The notes under the pieces were generated by a model. The model worked only from the letters and a program-made list of their open reading frames with translations. It had not been told where the DNA came from and did not search any database. Of a DNA stretch of 64,000 nucleotides, positions 12,301 to 23,194 are shown piece after piece. The first letter of the stretch is position 1; each line of letters begins with the position of its first letter. A program made the position numbers and the translations under genes. Source of the DNA: Ridgeia piscesae (lineage: Eukaryota > Annelida > Polychaeta > Sabellida > Siboglinidae); the NCBI GenBank assembly GCA_025642075.2, contig JAODUO010000159.1, positions 80,001 through 144,000 of the forward strand. Reading direction: 5' to 3'.

Positions 12301-15300
12301 TGGGCATGTCTTGATTTTGTTGTTGTTATTCTTCTTGTTGGTGTCTCCTTTTTCAGGTGTTGTTGTGGTTTTATACGTCGGTCACTGAGCATTGGTTCAG
12401 TACACCTAGCACAAAGATGGATGTCATTGGGGCCGTCCCCTCACAGGACTGGGCTAGTTTTCTGTCTCTTTCATTGTCCCTCATCCACAATAATTCAATA
12501 GTTTGCTATTGTCACAAGCTGTCATCCTGAACTGACATTGACACTTTCATGCAGCCTGTTCAGCAGTACTCACAAGAGTGATGGTTCACTTGGTGACCAC
12601 TAGGTGGCAGTGCTATCATAGTCTGTGGAAAGTTCAAAATTACCAATGAACCATGGTCTGTGGTCACACCTATATATACCAACCAAACCTTGTGATTATA
12701 GTTACCATAGAACAGTTCAAACTTAATTTTGGAGAAAAATGTAAGACGTTAGTTTCATTAATGTAGTTACCATGTTGTTAAGTAAGAGAGAACAAATGTG
12801 ATCAAATATGCTTGCTGGGAAGCCAAGATCACCGGCTGACAAAAACAATGCAAAATGTCATGTCTGGAAAGAATATATTATACAATAATATTTACTGTGT
12901 AATTCTAATTCTTATGATGAATCTGTCTGTATATTCAACACAAACTTATTTGACGATATCGGGTTATGGAATTTATTTAAGGGCATACAATGTCATCTTC
13001 TCCACCCAGCAGTGTTTGATTGACGTGGATGTTCATATTTCGCAAACATCTGTACATCCGTAACAACAACATGCTTAAATATCAGCCAGGAACATTTGGC
13101 CACTTGTCGGGACGGACGGACGGACGTGGGGCATGAGATGTTATCCAGTTGTCATATTAACACCATCTCAGATGTCTTCGGCAGCATCTGTCTCCTCTCC
13201 ACCAGCTGCTCTCTTCAGGTCTGTGTCACCAGGTGTCACAGGAAATGTTTGACCACCAAAACTTCAGCTGGATTAACACAGACAATTGGAACTAGTGTTG
13301 TGAAATCCCACACCAGATCAGTTTCAAAGGAGGTTTTCTGCATTTCCTGTTGTTTGTTCTCACAATAGTGAAACATTTCATCGTCTCTTCTTTGAAGTGA
13401 TCCTAGTTTAACTTTTTTGACATATTATGACTTGCTCAATTATGCAAAATCAAAAACGTAAAGTCTTTAATTTTATTCAGACAATATGTAGCACATTCAA
13501 GCAGAAATTTAGTATGGATGTGATTTTATTTTCGGAAAAAGTACTGCTAGCCTAGAACTTTACTGGTGCAGAACTTAATAAATCAGATTCAAATCCAGCA
13601 ATAACTACTTTGTCATAGCCAGAACACTGACTTAGGAATTTTAGCAAAGTGAAAAAAATTATGACTGAAAAAACACACTTTGCAATGTATTGGTGCTTGT
13701 TAGTTGAGAATAGAATTTCTAATACACACAAATGAAAAATTTCTAAAATAACACATACAAAATATGTTTATATATGTTGATTAAAAACTATCTTAAAAAT
13801 ATGTACATACTGCAAAACAAATCTTTAAGAGGTGTTTTATTTTCTTTGCCAAAGATGTAATGTAAGCTCGGAATCCGTATGCTGCTAGTTCAGCATAGTT
13901 CCTTGAATGGAGACAGGAAATCTGTGTAGTTGAAGCTTATCTGCAGCAGTAGCTGTAAAAGACTTGGCTGGTTAGCCTGGCAGATGGCTGTCTTATCTGT
14001 ATAGCTGCTCACTGGGCTGCAGTATATGTTTATTTAATTGAGCGGGTAATTAACTGAGTGGAAACTGTCAGGTGTCTGATAGCAGGGGATAAGGAAGATG
14101 TTGAGGGTGATTAGAGCTTGTTTAGTCCCCCACAGGGCACGTATTGCTTTTTATTCAGATTCTTGGTACAGATTCTTGGTGCCACTTTCTTCTGGGTGGG
14201 TGCCACTGGGTGGCGTAATGAAAATGCATAATTTCGCTGACAGTCGTGAACAGTTTTTATAGTTCTATTTTGGTGATGAAATGGAAAAAATTACCTGCTA
14301 ATTAAAAAGGTTATTTGGTAATTGTTTGAGTTTAGTGAATGACAAATTTACATTTGTTTCACTTTGTGATTGTCTTATTTCGTTTGGATGTTTTAAAATG
14401 CATTGGTGAATTCTTGTATGTTTTCATGAAAAGAACTATAACAATGCATCAAACTTTTGATGATTTTTTATTGTATAGATGCATAATTAGTGTGAACATG
14501 GATTATTACTGATAGTAAAGTTAACCAACAGTAGTGCAAACTTGTGTATGTAAAGTGTAAACTGAATACGTTAAACCATGCATTCTTCAGTGCATAGTCA
14601 CTTTGAAGATAGAATATTGTTTGTAGTCAATTAAACTGTCAGTAGTTATAATTGATAATTCACTGAATTACCAACAGTAATGATAGCTTGGTAAAACAAA
14701 TCAGCTACTACATTGCTGCGCCAACAGTAATAACAATACATTAATAAGAATACAGTAATAACAATACATTAAAAAGTAATAACAATACAGTAATAACAAT
14801 ACAGTAATTAGAACCGTTCTGTTGCACCTGTTCCTTGAACAACTAGTTCAGAGGAGCATCGAGGCAAAATGGCTGATCAATCTTAGTCAGTAAATATTTC
14901 AGTTGTCAACAGATGGATTAATATGACAGGGAGTTGACTGCCAACTCATGGATGTGTTCATGTTTGTGTTTACATCTCTGCGTTTCACGCACTCACTAAA
15001 CAATATAACATAATAATAGTAAACTTCTATAATAGTAAACTTCTATAATAGTAAACTTCTATAATAGTAAACTTCTATAATAGTAAACTTCTATAATGTC
15101 TCAGTCCTGAGCTCAGAAGTGAACAGACAGTAATCATTAGGTTAAATCATAAATTGAGACAGGCAAGGGTTGTCATTGTAGTGTGGTTTAGGTGGGAAAA
15201 CAGTTTCAAACAAATAAGTTTAATTTTGTGTGTGAAAGTTGACTATAGTTTCAGTTAATTTTAAAAATGATAGGGAGTTGGTTCCAGATTTTGGGAGTAG

Positions 15301-18300
15301 CTTCAAAGAAACTGTGTATACCAGTGTTGGAATAAAATGTTGTTGGAAAACAAATGATCTGAAGGTCCTGGAGAGATATACCGTTCTGGGGATATACCGT
15401 TCTGGGGATAGCAGGAAAAAACGGGAGTCTAACTGAATAAACCATTATTTCCCCTCTGCTTTCACACAATCATGCACGTTGTGAAGTCCAACAGCACGTT
15501 TGACTTGCTTAGCACATTTTCATAAACAAGATATTTGATTACCCATACGACAGTGTGATGAATGACCCCGTCTCTTTGGAGACTCATCGGAGACTCATTC
15601 ACAGAGCTCAACGGTCAATCTTGTGGTCAGAACAATCGTCCCTGCTTCCTGTTTTTTCCCCTCAACCCCTCTCAAGTACTTAGTGGTTTAGTGCGCTCTG
15701 CCCCAGTCAATGGAGCAGGAACAGGTTGAAAGGCCTCGTTGCATTCCTAAAGTTTTGTGGTCGGCGCTACGCATCCCTCTTGGGTGGCAGCGCAGCCGGC
15801 TGGCCAGAGCAGGATTCATCCCTCCTCTGACAATATAATTAGCAGGCGACAACGTGTGTGAACTGATGGGGCAGGGCATTGATGTTTCTGTCCCGGTCTG
15901 GTATTATATGGAGACGGTTGGCCGAGGGTTCGGCCTTCATCTGCCCGCACTCACAGATGCCTGCAATGTTTGTGGTCAGGAGACAGGCTGGGAGGGAGCC
16001 CCTCTCCCAGTTGGCGACAGTCAATGAGAAGGCACTCAAAGGACCCCACCACATAAGTGACATCTTCAGAATTGACAGTCGCATAAACTGGCGATGCCCA
16101 TCCCCGGATGACATTCAATTTACCCCGGTATGTGGCACTGATGTGTGAGAATGCCCCCCAAGAGGCAGTCGTCATGGCGATGGCGGTTTTTTATGCAAAA
16201 TTTGTTTTCCTGTTGATTTATTTATAGTGCCATGTTGGTGTGAGAAGGTGCAAGAATGACTACTTTTATCGAGATATGCAACGTAAATGGTCATTTCTTG
16301 ACTCCTTCTGCATTAATGTTTGGGGTGAGGTTTACGACCTCTATAATCACTCCTACGTCTGCCTGTGGGCGGCTTTCGTGCCTACATCTACTTTGTCCAA
16401 CTCTCATGAATGGGAATAGATCTTTATTTTATTTCTCGTGCCATGGTACACATATATGAGTGATATTTATACCTTTTATATATGTTAACTTCCATTGTCC
16501 AAAAATAAGAAGCTTTGAATAGAAATATGGATATATTTGAGTGTATACTAATCAGAGGTTTAACTTTGTTGACAGTTTGACACAAGTTAAAGATGGAAGG
16601 ATCCCTCATACAAAGCATTCACTTGTAAACCCAGAACTGCAATAATGACCCGTCCCTAGGCAGATTCACATTAGTCACTAGGCAGATTCACATTGCAAGT
16701 TTGCTTCTCTTTTTGTAGTTGAGCTGAGGGGGCGAGTTAACTAAATGACTGTTCTTGAAAAAGACAACGTTTCTTTTTAGGCAGGATGCGTGGGTGAATG
16801 TGTCTGTGTGTCTATCTCTGTGTGGGTGCACACATTGTGGAATCTGTGATTGTGTGCATGTTCACATGTGCAGATTGTTCTTTGTACCACAATTCCGAGT
16901 TTCTCTTTTTACACTTTGTCATCTAGTGAAGCTTCGAGATTGATGACGTGAAACCATTTTTATAGTTTTCCAAGAAAGAACTTAATAAGCAGTGTGTGAC
17001 GATAGAGCATGACGTATCTTGTAATCCGTGCATTGGTATCTATAAATCACAACTAGACTGGTTTGCTTGTAATAAGTAAATTTTTATTGTTATGACATGT
17101 GCTATTTAGATTAATTTGAACAGAGCAGTGCAGTTACTTATGTAAGCTGACTCTTGTTATTTGCACACAGTGTTACCCTTTCATTGAAATATCTGTTGCA
17201 ATCTTAGAGGGTTTACACACCCCATGTGTGATGTGCCCCCCCCCCAGGCTAAGGGATCACCTCAGGACTTGTAATGAATATGACAATTTGTTCTCATATT
17301 TTTTAGATGACTGTCACGATTAATCTTAAGCTACCCGGTGATATAATCTCGGATCCCATCAAGAGAAAGTCTTTTATATTTATTCCTGTTTTTCTATTTG
17401 CATTCTAAGTTTATTTTATGTAGCGTCAAAGAGCCAGTTATCAGACAGTATCATCTATTGTCTAAATAATTATAATAAAATATACATGAAAAAGTGAAAC
17501 CAACAATTTTCCAGCTTGGCATCACGTCTTTAATTCTACATTTTTATGCCGTCACCTGGCAAATAATATTGGCATTGTGGTGATGCACTAACTCATTGAT
17601 AACTGGTACATTTATCCTTTTTTCCTTAGTACCATGTAAATTAATCATGTTGTAGCTGTTAGTCACAGCCTGCTGCACTCCACAATGACAGTCGCTTTGC
17701 AACGGGGTGTAGAACGAGTGGCGCGATATTATTGGCTGATTGCATTTATTAGTTATGTTTATCTGGCTCCTATCACACGTCTCTGTTGGCCTCAGTGTGT
17801 AGGTAGCTGGTGGGAGGTTGGGGGCCAGGGGGGTCAAGTGATAATCTGAGGAAATGAACCCTGGCTCCCACAGCCATTTGATAGTATGTGCCTTAAGCAA
17901 TTCCAGGAAATACCACCAGGTAGCCGTGAAATTGACTTAGTCATGACACTGAGTTCAGTTTGCTACTAGGCCAAAATGTTTCCGTTGAAGCTAAATAGGT
18001 CAGGACATAGTTCATTGTCTCTGTATTAATGATAGTTTCACACTCTTTTCTTAACTTTATATTCATGTTAGCTGATAATAGTTTCCATTCGTTCGATATT
18101 ACAACAAAATAAGTATTAATGTGCGATGCAATGTTAACTGTTTTGTGGAATTTAATGGGATATGACAGAATTGTAGCATGCAATAATGTATAATTTGTTA
18201 AAATGTATTTTTAATTGTGTAACCTGTTTAGTAAGTATTACTGTAACATGAGTGCATAGACATCAAACATTTTGAGTTTAAAAACATAAACATCTAATTT

Positions 18301-21300
18301 TGGTAAATTTCAAAATATTCGTAATTACAGTTTTTTAATCACATCTGGGTTGTTGGTAGGTTCTGGGTGGGCTCTTAAATATGGAAATGTTTATAACGCA
18401 GCCAGTTACTTGGTAATAAACTGTCTTCTATTACCTGGGGGGGGGTACTATTTGAATACCAGTTTTATATTTCATAGTGGTACCATTACTGTAACTTAAT
18501 CACAGGTGTCAATTTAAGGTTTCATGTTAGCTTGGTTTCAACATCTGTGTCGGACGTTGTCAACAATCGCTGTTTGTCATGCTGAAATATTTCGACAAGC
18601 ACCCTCCCCTTTCTCCCAACTCGAAATCACTTCTCCCATTATTCTGCCCACAACCTTTTGATCCCGCAGATGTTCTGGACAATATAGTGACATATTGCGG
18701 GGAGATAGGGAAGTATCATCCTTGCCACATGAGACAGTGCGATGCCATCCTGTGCATGGTGGTTCAGATTGGGTGTCTGTGGTCATCTGGGTCATAGCGT
18801 AGTTGCCAGAGCCAGTTCTCTTTTTCCTTGCGATCAGATTTCAGTATTGTAATCCAACGCGGTTCCCGTTTTTACCATGCAGGTTCTTTTTCGTCGAAGA
18901 TAGAAACAGGTGATATTCAATCAAGCGTGACTGTTCACGCTTGACCGCATAAGGACAGGGATTTGCTTCTGGGGCAGTCTACCTAATATGGCTACTCGGA
19001 TTATTGAAGCAGTTTGAAGGACTGCACATGATTTAGAAGGAGAAGAATTCTTGAACAATATTTGCATTTGTTTATTTTGTTATTAGTTCGGATATTCATA
19101 AATAGCAGCTTAGTACAGTGCTTGTGTTTGTGTACAAGTGTACTTTTGAAATAATAATTTTAAAGATATTTTCATATTTAATTTTAATCATCACATATGT
19201 CAACATACATCTGCTGATGCATTCGTTGAAACATGTCTTGGTCTGTTAATACGTTGCCAGTATAATATAGTATGTTCTGGTATTATAATTCTGGTATGAT
19301 TCATAATGGAAAGCATTAGCAAATAACTACGTCAATTAAATACAAATTTTTTTCACATTTTAGCAAGAACATTTTTACTCGTCCCTATGGACACAAATAT
19401 TTCATATGTGTTTGGATACTTTTATGTACTCCAATAATTTATACTAGCAACAATCTAGGGCAATATGGAGTTGTCACAAATTGTTTGCCACCAATAAACT
19501 GCGTAGTTCAATTCTGTTGTTGGTCACCAAAGCTTCCAGATCCAATGTTCCGAAATGGCTTCATGCTCAGAGAGCCACCTACTGGCAAATGATTGGTTGA
19601 AATGCAGACTGCGCAGTAAGTCCCCCCAGTAACGAAGTAAATACCGGAGATCCAGAAATACCACAAGAGCCCCCTGCGAATCTCATTCTGGGTTGTATTT
19701 TAGGAAATTGTTGACTATTTGAAGGACGTGTTTTTTTACAAACGACATCGGAGGAGACAAGCGTATCCCATGCTCGGTGTAGCCACCGGTATTGGGTGGT
19801 GCGGGTTTTGCTTCACCCTGTAATTGCTTTGAGTCGGCGTAGGAAATGATTGGGGCAGGTAAATGGGTCAAAATAACATGTTGCCAGGCAAGCGAGAACC
19901 ACTTTGAAGGACAATCGCAATGCCAGATGCCGTCTTTGTGCTCGTACGCACCAGCAGTTGCCCAAATGAACATTTGTTGCGCAAAAAAGTTTTCTCGTAT
20001 TACTTAGGCCGTAACCGTGACTGCAAACTTGATTCAGAATCTAATTTGGGATCTCCACGGCCAGACCTTGTGTGTCTTCTCAAAGGTGCAGATGTAATTC
20101 TGCTAAACAAAATTGTTTGTTGAACTTAATTAAAGTTGCGATTTCTGTTGGCTCTTGTTGTCATATATACTGTAATCATTTACCGTTCATTACAGTTGTG
20201 TAATGTTACTAACATCAGCACTGCATTTCATAGACTTGGGTATTGCTTCCAGCATTCTGACTTTTGGGTACTACCTCGGCACTAGGCACTAGGCACTATG
20301 CACTGGCCATTATTGTTTGATTTTTACAAATGGCTGTATATTGCTGCCTTAGCTTGGTGTCATTTACACTGCCTGTTGCTCTTCCTATACGTCTGTTTTC
20401 TAAGTGTATTCAAATTGTATACCGCACGGCTTTAAACTAGGCCGGTTGTTTGTAGCACAGACGTCAACTGTTTTGTTTCCAATCTCGTCATTTGACAGTC
20501 GTCCAACAGATTCTACCCAATTTAGTCATTACAACCGACGCGGTGGGGTGGTGCACTGGCCAAGCGGCATTTAGCTGATTTACCAGCCACTAGCTTTTGT
20601 AGGGTTGATTAAATTACACTATTCCGAGGGACGCATTATCTGTGATTCCTTTCAAAGAATCGCTGTCAAAGCATCTGTGTCACGTGAAATTTAATCACCC
20701 GTTAGTTGTGTGGATGTCCGGTACATTGCCCCCCAGTTCACTTTTTGCGTATTATCTTTGAGGGGCGCAAAGTTTAACCCTCTCTGCACCATTTCCGTAT
20801 ACTGGTATATCTATATAATATACAAAAGCCTAATAAATATCATAATATAATAATATATAGTATATTATACTATAATATTTATTATATTGCATTTGTACTG
20901 TACTGTACTGTACTGTACTGTACTGTACTGTACTGTACTGTACTGTACTGTACTGTACTGTACTGTACTGTACTGTACTGTACTGTACTGTACTGTACTT
21001 ATACTATACTATACTATTATATATACACAATATTATGAAGTGTTTTACATTTTTATTATTAGACACAGATTTATCATCACCATATGTGATTTTATTGATA
21101 AAATACATTTATCCATTATATGAGGATTAGCACTTTTAAATGTATTACTGGGTTGTAAAAGAGTAGATTGTTTAAGAATTTTCCGTACTTGTGCCGTCAC
21201 ATTTTCTCACTGTGTCTTTTAATATTTCATACTTACTTTTCTGAGGCATGTGCCACATAGCTAAGTAAATAATAATGATTGAATTCATGATGAAAGCATA

Positions 21301-22219
21301 TAAAATATATATATATCCTGCACATATGCATAATATTTAATTAATGATGCTATTATATTAGGCATAGAAAATAAAAATACTAATAAAATAATCAAAATAA
21401 GTAACAGCAGTTCATGAAAATAAATATAAAAAAGTGCTAACAGCTGTGATCAGGTCAAAGGTCAGCAGAAATGAACTAAAAGCTGATTGCTATCTTAGCT
21501 TCCTACATTAGCACAGATGACATTTTAACAGCAACACGTTACAACGCAATTATCACGTCTTCATTATTTGCAATTCAAACTGTCCACGCCTCGTTGTTTA
21601 GCCTAATAGCTGCTATGTGTTGTTCGCCTCCCACAGTGTTTCCTGTGCGCTCTTTTGAATTGTTCCCGGTATCCTTGTATCTTCACAAAGCCGCGTAATC
21701 TCGGTAACCTTGATGGCAGATAGTCTGTAGCAAATTGAATGGTGTAGATAGAGCAGGAAGACCCATGGAACGTGACTGCCTCCAGTTGTCAGGGTAGTCG
21801 CCAGCCGGGCCCTTGTTACTTCACTCACAGATCACAAGTGGTGATACGGGGAGGGCTTCGTGTAGGGTCACTTGTGTAACATAGGTTAGCATAGGTCACA
21901 GCGCTTTTTTCAGTTTTTTTAATTAAAAAATAGAGTTTTATTCCAGATAAATATCTGGCAGCCCAAAGTAGATGTGTGATTCGATAGATGCGGGGTTATA
22001 GAATATACCCAGTGTCCGACCCTATAGTCATAGTTCAGTCAGTTGAATCAACAAATAATGATAACAAATGGTGTAATATTGCCTCAAGTATGTTGCTGAG
22101 TAGTGTACATAGTGGCTGAATACTTTCCAGGGTTGTTACAGTAGAATGCCTGGATATAATGTGTTAAACTGATGTTTGCATTATGAAATACTACTGATTG
22201 ATTGCCATTACTACTACTG

Positions 22220-22317
<98 letters not shown>

Positions 22318-22318
22318 G

Positions 22319-22407
<89 letters not shown>

Positions 22408-22558
22408 AGCTGTGATCTGACATGTGCTCATTCAAGCTGTGCTGTCACCAGTGACCTTTGTGATGATATACTCATTTAGTCACTCTTTTCTCTTGTTGTA
22501 GTCACGGAGATTCTATGCCGAAGGCAGCCCCAGCATCTCAAGTGGCAGCAGTGAATGA
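1150..22558 (+). CDS. CBFB: Core-binding factor subunit beta (CBFB), 3' part of the gene
   Basis: CBFB binds the Runt domain of RUNX transcription factors. It does not contact DNA itself but raises RUNX affinity for DNA and stabilises the protein in the nucleus. Three exons are visible: 1150-1266, 1658-1777 and 22502-22558. The first encodes the most conserved stretch, including [18 protein letters not shown] and LEFDEERAR, nearly identical to vertebrate CBFB. The second encodes the charged helical tail ([19 protein letters not shown] onward). The last encodes [18 protein letters not shown] and a stop. All junctions are GT-AG and phase 0. About 97 C-terminal residues are here; the N-terminal portion is outside the window. 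The last intron is about 20.7 kb. A second donor 28 nt into the intron at 1806 allows another C-terminus. Identification is very secure; the distant last exon is well supported by its resemblance to the mammalian RRQQDPSPGS end. Confidence 0.93.
1658..1777 (+). CDS. CBFB: CBFB internal exon (charged C-terminal helix)
   Basis: 120 nt, 40 codons, phase 0. The acceptor TTTGTTTCTCAG ends at 1657 and the donor GAG|GTAGCT starts at 1778. The product is highly charged ([18 protein letters not shown], then [13 protein letters not shown]), as in the vertebrate exon that encodes the arginine/glutamate-rich helix. Reading through the donor stays open for 20 more codons ([10 protein letters not shown]... 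then TGA at 1838-1840). Its first ten codons resemble the mammalian read-through VRVSQLLAVTG. Confidence 0.92.
1778..1805 (+). CDS. CBFB: CBFB alternative exon extension to a second donor
   Basis: 28 nt between the first donor (GAG|GTAGCT) and a second donor (TCTG|GTAACA at 1806). Inclusion adds VAEALLHFS plus one base. That base switches the last exon into another frame, reading [17 protein letters not shown] and ending at a TGA inside the same exon. As I recall, mammalian CBFB uses two donors 31 nt apart (also 1 modulo 3) to produce its two long isoforms. The extension is inferred from sequence alone. Confidence 0.5.
1778..2490 (+). other. CBFB: Possible alternative CBFB 3' end (retained intron and intronic poly(A) site)
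   Basis: If the donor at 1778 is ignored, the frame runs to TGA at 1838-1840. Downstream there is an AATAAA at 2468-2473 followed by T-rich sequence. The stretch is less AT-rich than its flanks and carries no repeats, so a terminal exon with its own 3' UTR is possible. No transcript evidence is available. The longer open frames seen here on both strands look like chance frames. Confidence 0.3.
2491..3689 (+). other. CBFB last intron, first segment
   Basis: AT-rich intronic sequence without a recognisable gene. A short (GAAACC)-type run lies at about 3468-3503. Nothing else stands out. Confidence 0.6.
3690..4240. repeat. TATACA-rich palindromic low-complexity block with (TA)n core
   Basis: Dozens of degenerate copies of GTATACATTGTATAC-like motifs flank a pure (TA)n run at 4048-4128, about 40 units. 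GTATAC and TGTATACA are self-complementary, so either strand can fold extensively. Open frames full of Tyr, Ile, Cys and Val on both strands come only from this repeat. Confidence 0.9.
4241..6271 (+). other. CBFB intron, no gene recognised
   Basis: Unique intronic sequence. The stretch at about 4800-5230 is richer in G and C than its surroundings and could be a regulatory island, but I see no specific motif to support that. Confidence 0.5.
6272..6304. repeat. (TA)n microsatellite
   Basis: Uninterrupted TA dinucleotides, about 16 units, just upstream of a LINE fragment. Confidence 0.95.
6334..6505 (+). pseudogene. Non-LTR retrotransposon ORF2 C-terminal remnant
   Basis: After one frameshift the + strand reads [20 protein letters not shown], then [20 protein letters not shown] and [10 protein letters not shown]. 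The WNxLP core followed by a basic helix ending in a KxFLF-like motif is the typical end of reverse-transcriptase ORFs of LINE clades such as CR1, Rex and Jockey. Only about 55 residues remain and the frame is broken, so this is a dead fragment. AT-rich sequence at about 6600-6660 may be its 3' tail. Confidence 0.6.
6506..7630 (+). other. CBFB intron, no gene recognised
   Basis: AT-rich intronic sequence with no coding signal, repeat array or RNA gene that I can identify. Confidence 0.5.
7631..7870. repeat. Diverged 35-bp minisatellite
   Basis: Units start at 7631, 7666, 7701, 7736, 7771 and 7806, exactly 35 bp apart, with a weaker seventh copy. The shared core is GGTAGTCNGTGAATTTGTTG followed by ACTTATCTAT-like sequence. 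Copies have diverged by substitution but kept their length. Confidence 0.7.
8220..8960. repeat. Degenerate minisatellite with CACTTAACCATCAACC-type units
   Basis: Tandem units of about 28 bp built on ACACACTTAACCGTCAACCA and CCACCT. They are well conserved at about 8490-8580 and degenerate outward. The + strand is rich in A and C. Open frames here with repeated HT, LT and STHL residues are artefacts of the repeat. Confidence 0.75.
9586..9746. repeat. (TCTTG)n pentanucleotide microsatellite
   Basis: 161 bp of perfect TCTTG repeat, about 32 units, with no interruption. All frames on both strands are open through it (SCLVL-type or KTRQD-type repeats), which produces several spurious ORFs. Its purity suggests recent expansion or high instability. 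Confidence 0.97.
10045..10625. repeat. TGG/GGTGGA-rich low-complexity tract
   Basis: About 580 bp of degenerate GTGGGTGGATGGTGGTGT-type units with strong strand asymmetry: G and T on the + strand, C and A on the -. Runs such as TGGGTGGGTGGGTGGG near 10497-10516 could form G-quadruplexes. The long - strand frames rich in H, P and T are repeat artefacts. Confidence 0.85.
10870..14700 (+). other. CBFB intron, no gene recognised
   Basis: Long intronic stretch. About 11600-12500 is rich in TTGTC/CCTTGT motifs and pyrimidines and may be an old, decayed simple repeat. Open frames of 60-125 residues have no recognisable domains and no flanking splice sites that I can support. Confidence 0.5.
14730..14812. 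repeat. AACAATACAGTAAT-type tandem repeat
   Basis: Imperfect tandem copies of CAGTAATAACAATACA with small indels. Only a few units are present. Confidence 0.7.
15013..15096. repeat. 16-bp tandem repeat ATAATAGTAAACTTCT, 5 copies
   Basis: Five essentially identical 16-bp units follow one another, then a partial copy. The low divergence indicates a recent origin. Confidence 0.92.
15251..15469 (-). pseudogene. Non-LTR retrotransposon ORF2 C-terminal remnant
   Basis: The - strand frame contains [20 protein letters not shown], then [20 protein letters not shown] and a stop. This matches the pattern of LINE reverse-transcriptase ends, in which an r-F-x-x-AxPxxWNxLP block follows a variable spacer. 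The frame is intact for about 70 residues, but no upstream RT domain is present, so it is a truncated insertion inside the CBFB intron. Confidence 0.6.
15550..16180. other. GC-richer island in CBFB intron, function unknown
   Basis: This block stands out from the AT-rich intron. Three overlapping open frames of 74-91 residues occur on both strands, none recognisable. I see no good acceptor and donor pair in frame. Candidates are an enhancer, an unrecognised mobile-element fragment or a noncoding exon. Confidence 0.3.
16200..20890 (+). other. CBFB intron, no gene recognised
   Basis: Mostly AT-rich intronic sequence with a few GC-richer patches (about 17700-17900, 18550-18950, 19500-20100 and 20500-20770). 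No family is recognisable in any frame. Confidence 0.5.
20894..20999. repeat. (TGTAC)n pentanucleotide microsatellite
   Basis: About 21 perfect TGTAC units, followed by a short TATAC-type run to about 21016. The GTAC core is self-complementary, so a palindromic tetramer recurs every 5 bp. Confidence 0.97.
21017..22207 (+). other. CBFB intron, no gene recognised
   Basis: Unique AT-rich intronic sequence with no feature that I can support. Confidence 0.5.
22208..22407. repeat. (ACT)n trinucleotide microsatellite
   Basis: About 200 bp of ACT repeat with three small interruptions (TGCTAC near 22218, TTCTAC near 22260, TGACTAC near 22317). It ends about 95 bp before the CBFB terminal exon. Poly-Thr, poly-Leu, poly-Tyr, poly-Ser and poly-Val frames here are artefacts. 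Confidence 0.97.
22502..22558 (+). CDS. CBFB: CBFB terminal coding exon
   Basis: The acceptor is CTCTTGTTGTAG at 22490-22501. In phase 0 it encodes [18 protein letters not shown] and TGA at 22556-22558. The RR...SPS...SG pattern resembles the mammalian ARRQQDPSPGS end. When joined to the alternative donor at 1806, the same exon is read in another frame as [17 protein letters not shown], ending at a TGA at 22552-22554. The 20.7-kb separation is the main uncertainty. Confidence 0.75.
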   Translation, partial: SRRFYAEGSPSISSGSSE

Positions 22559-23144
22559 CTAAACCGGTAGCTATAGCAACCACTCGTCACCATGGCGACG
22601 CGAGTGATGGAACGACATGTCGAATGTACATAGTGTAACGCAGAAGACGTTGGTGCGTTAGGACATTGGATAAAAGCAGATAATTTATTTTTCTAAGCGC
22701 TGAGAACATTTAATGTTTTGTGACGAAAACGATGATTGCACATGTGCAAGCATGCTTGTGGCATGCACGCACGAATTCTAATGTTGATTCTTGTTGATCT
22801 AGTCATGTGGGGCGTGTCTAGGATTAGACGTAAGACTGAATTGGTGATTGCTATGACACGTTTAAGTCACTGTTTCTGTTTCACACCGAAACAGGAGGTG
22901 TGATTGAAAACAATTGTTTGTTCCCGTGAATGCATGTTTGTTTACTTGTTTACATCCGGTATGTTTAAATGAGTAGTTTATGATACTTGGAAAGTTTATT
23001 TCAGAAGTGTTTTATGCTCTTGCTCTCTGTCTCTCTGTCTCTGTCTCTGTCTCTGTCTCTGTCTCTGTCTCTTCTCTTTCTCTTTCTCTTTCTCTTCTCT
23101 TCTCTTCTCTTTCTCTTCTCTTCTCTTCCTCTTTCTCTTTCTCT

Positions 23145-23194
<50 letters not shown>

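Noticed and set aside
22084..22479. Poly-Thr, poly-Leu, poly-Val and poly-Ser frames considered as homopeptide exons
   Set aside because: Pure ACT microsatellite in the CBFB intron; it is not linked in frame to the terminal exon.
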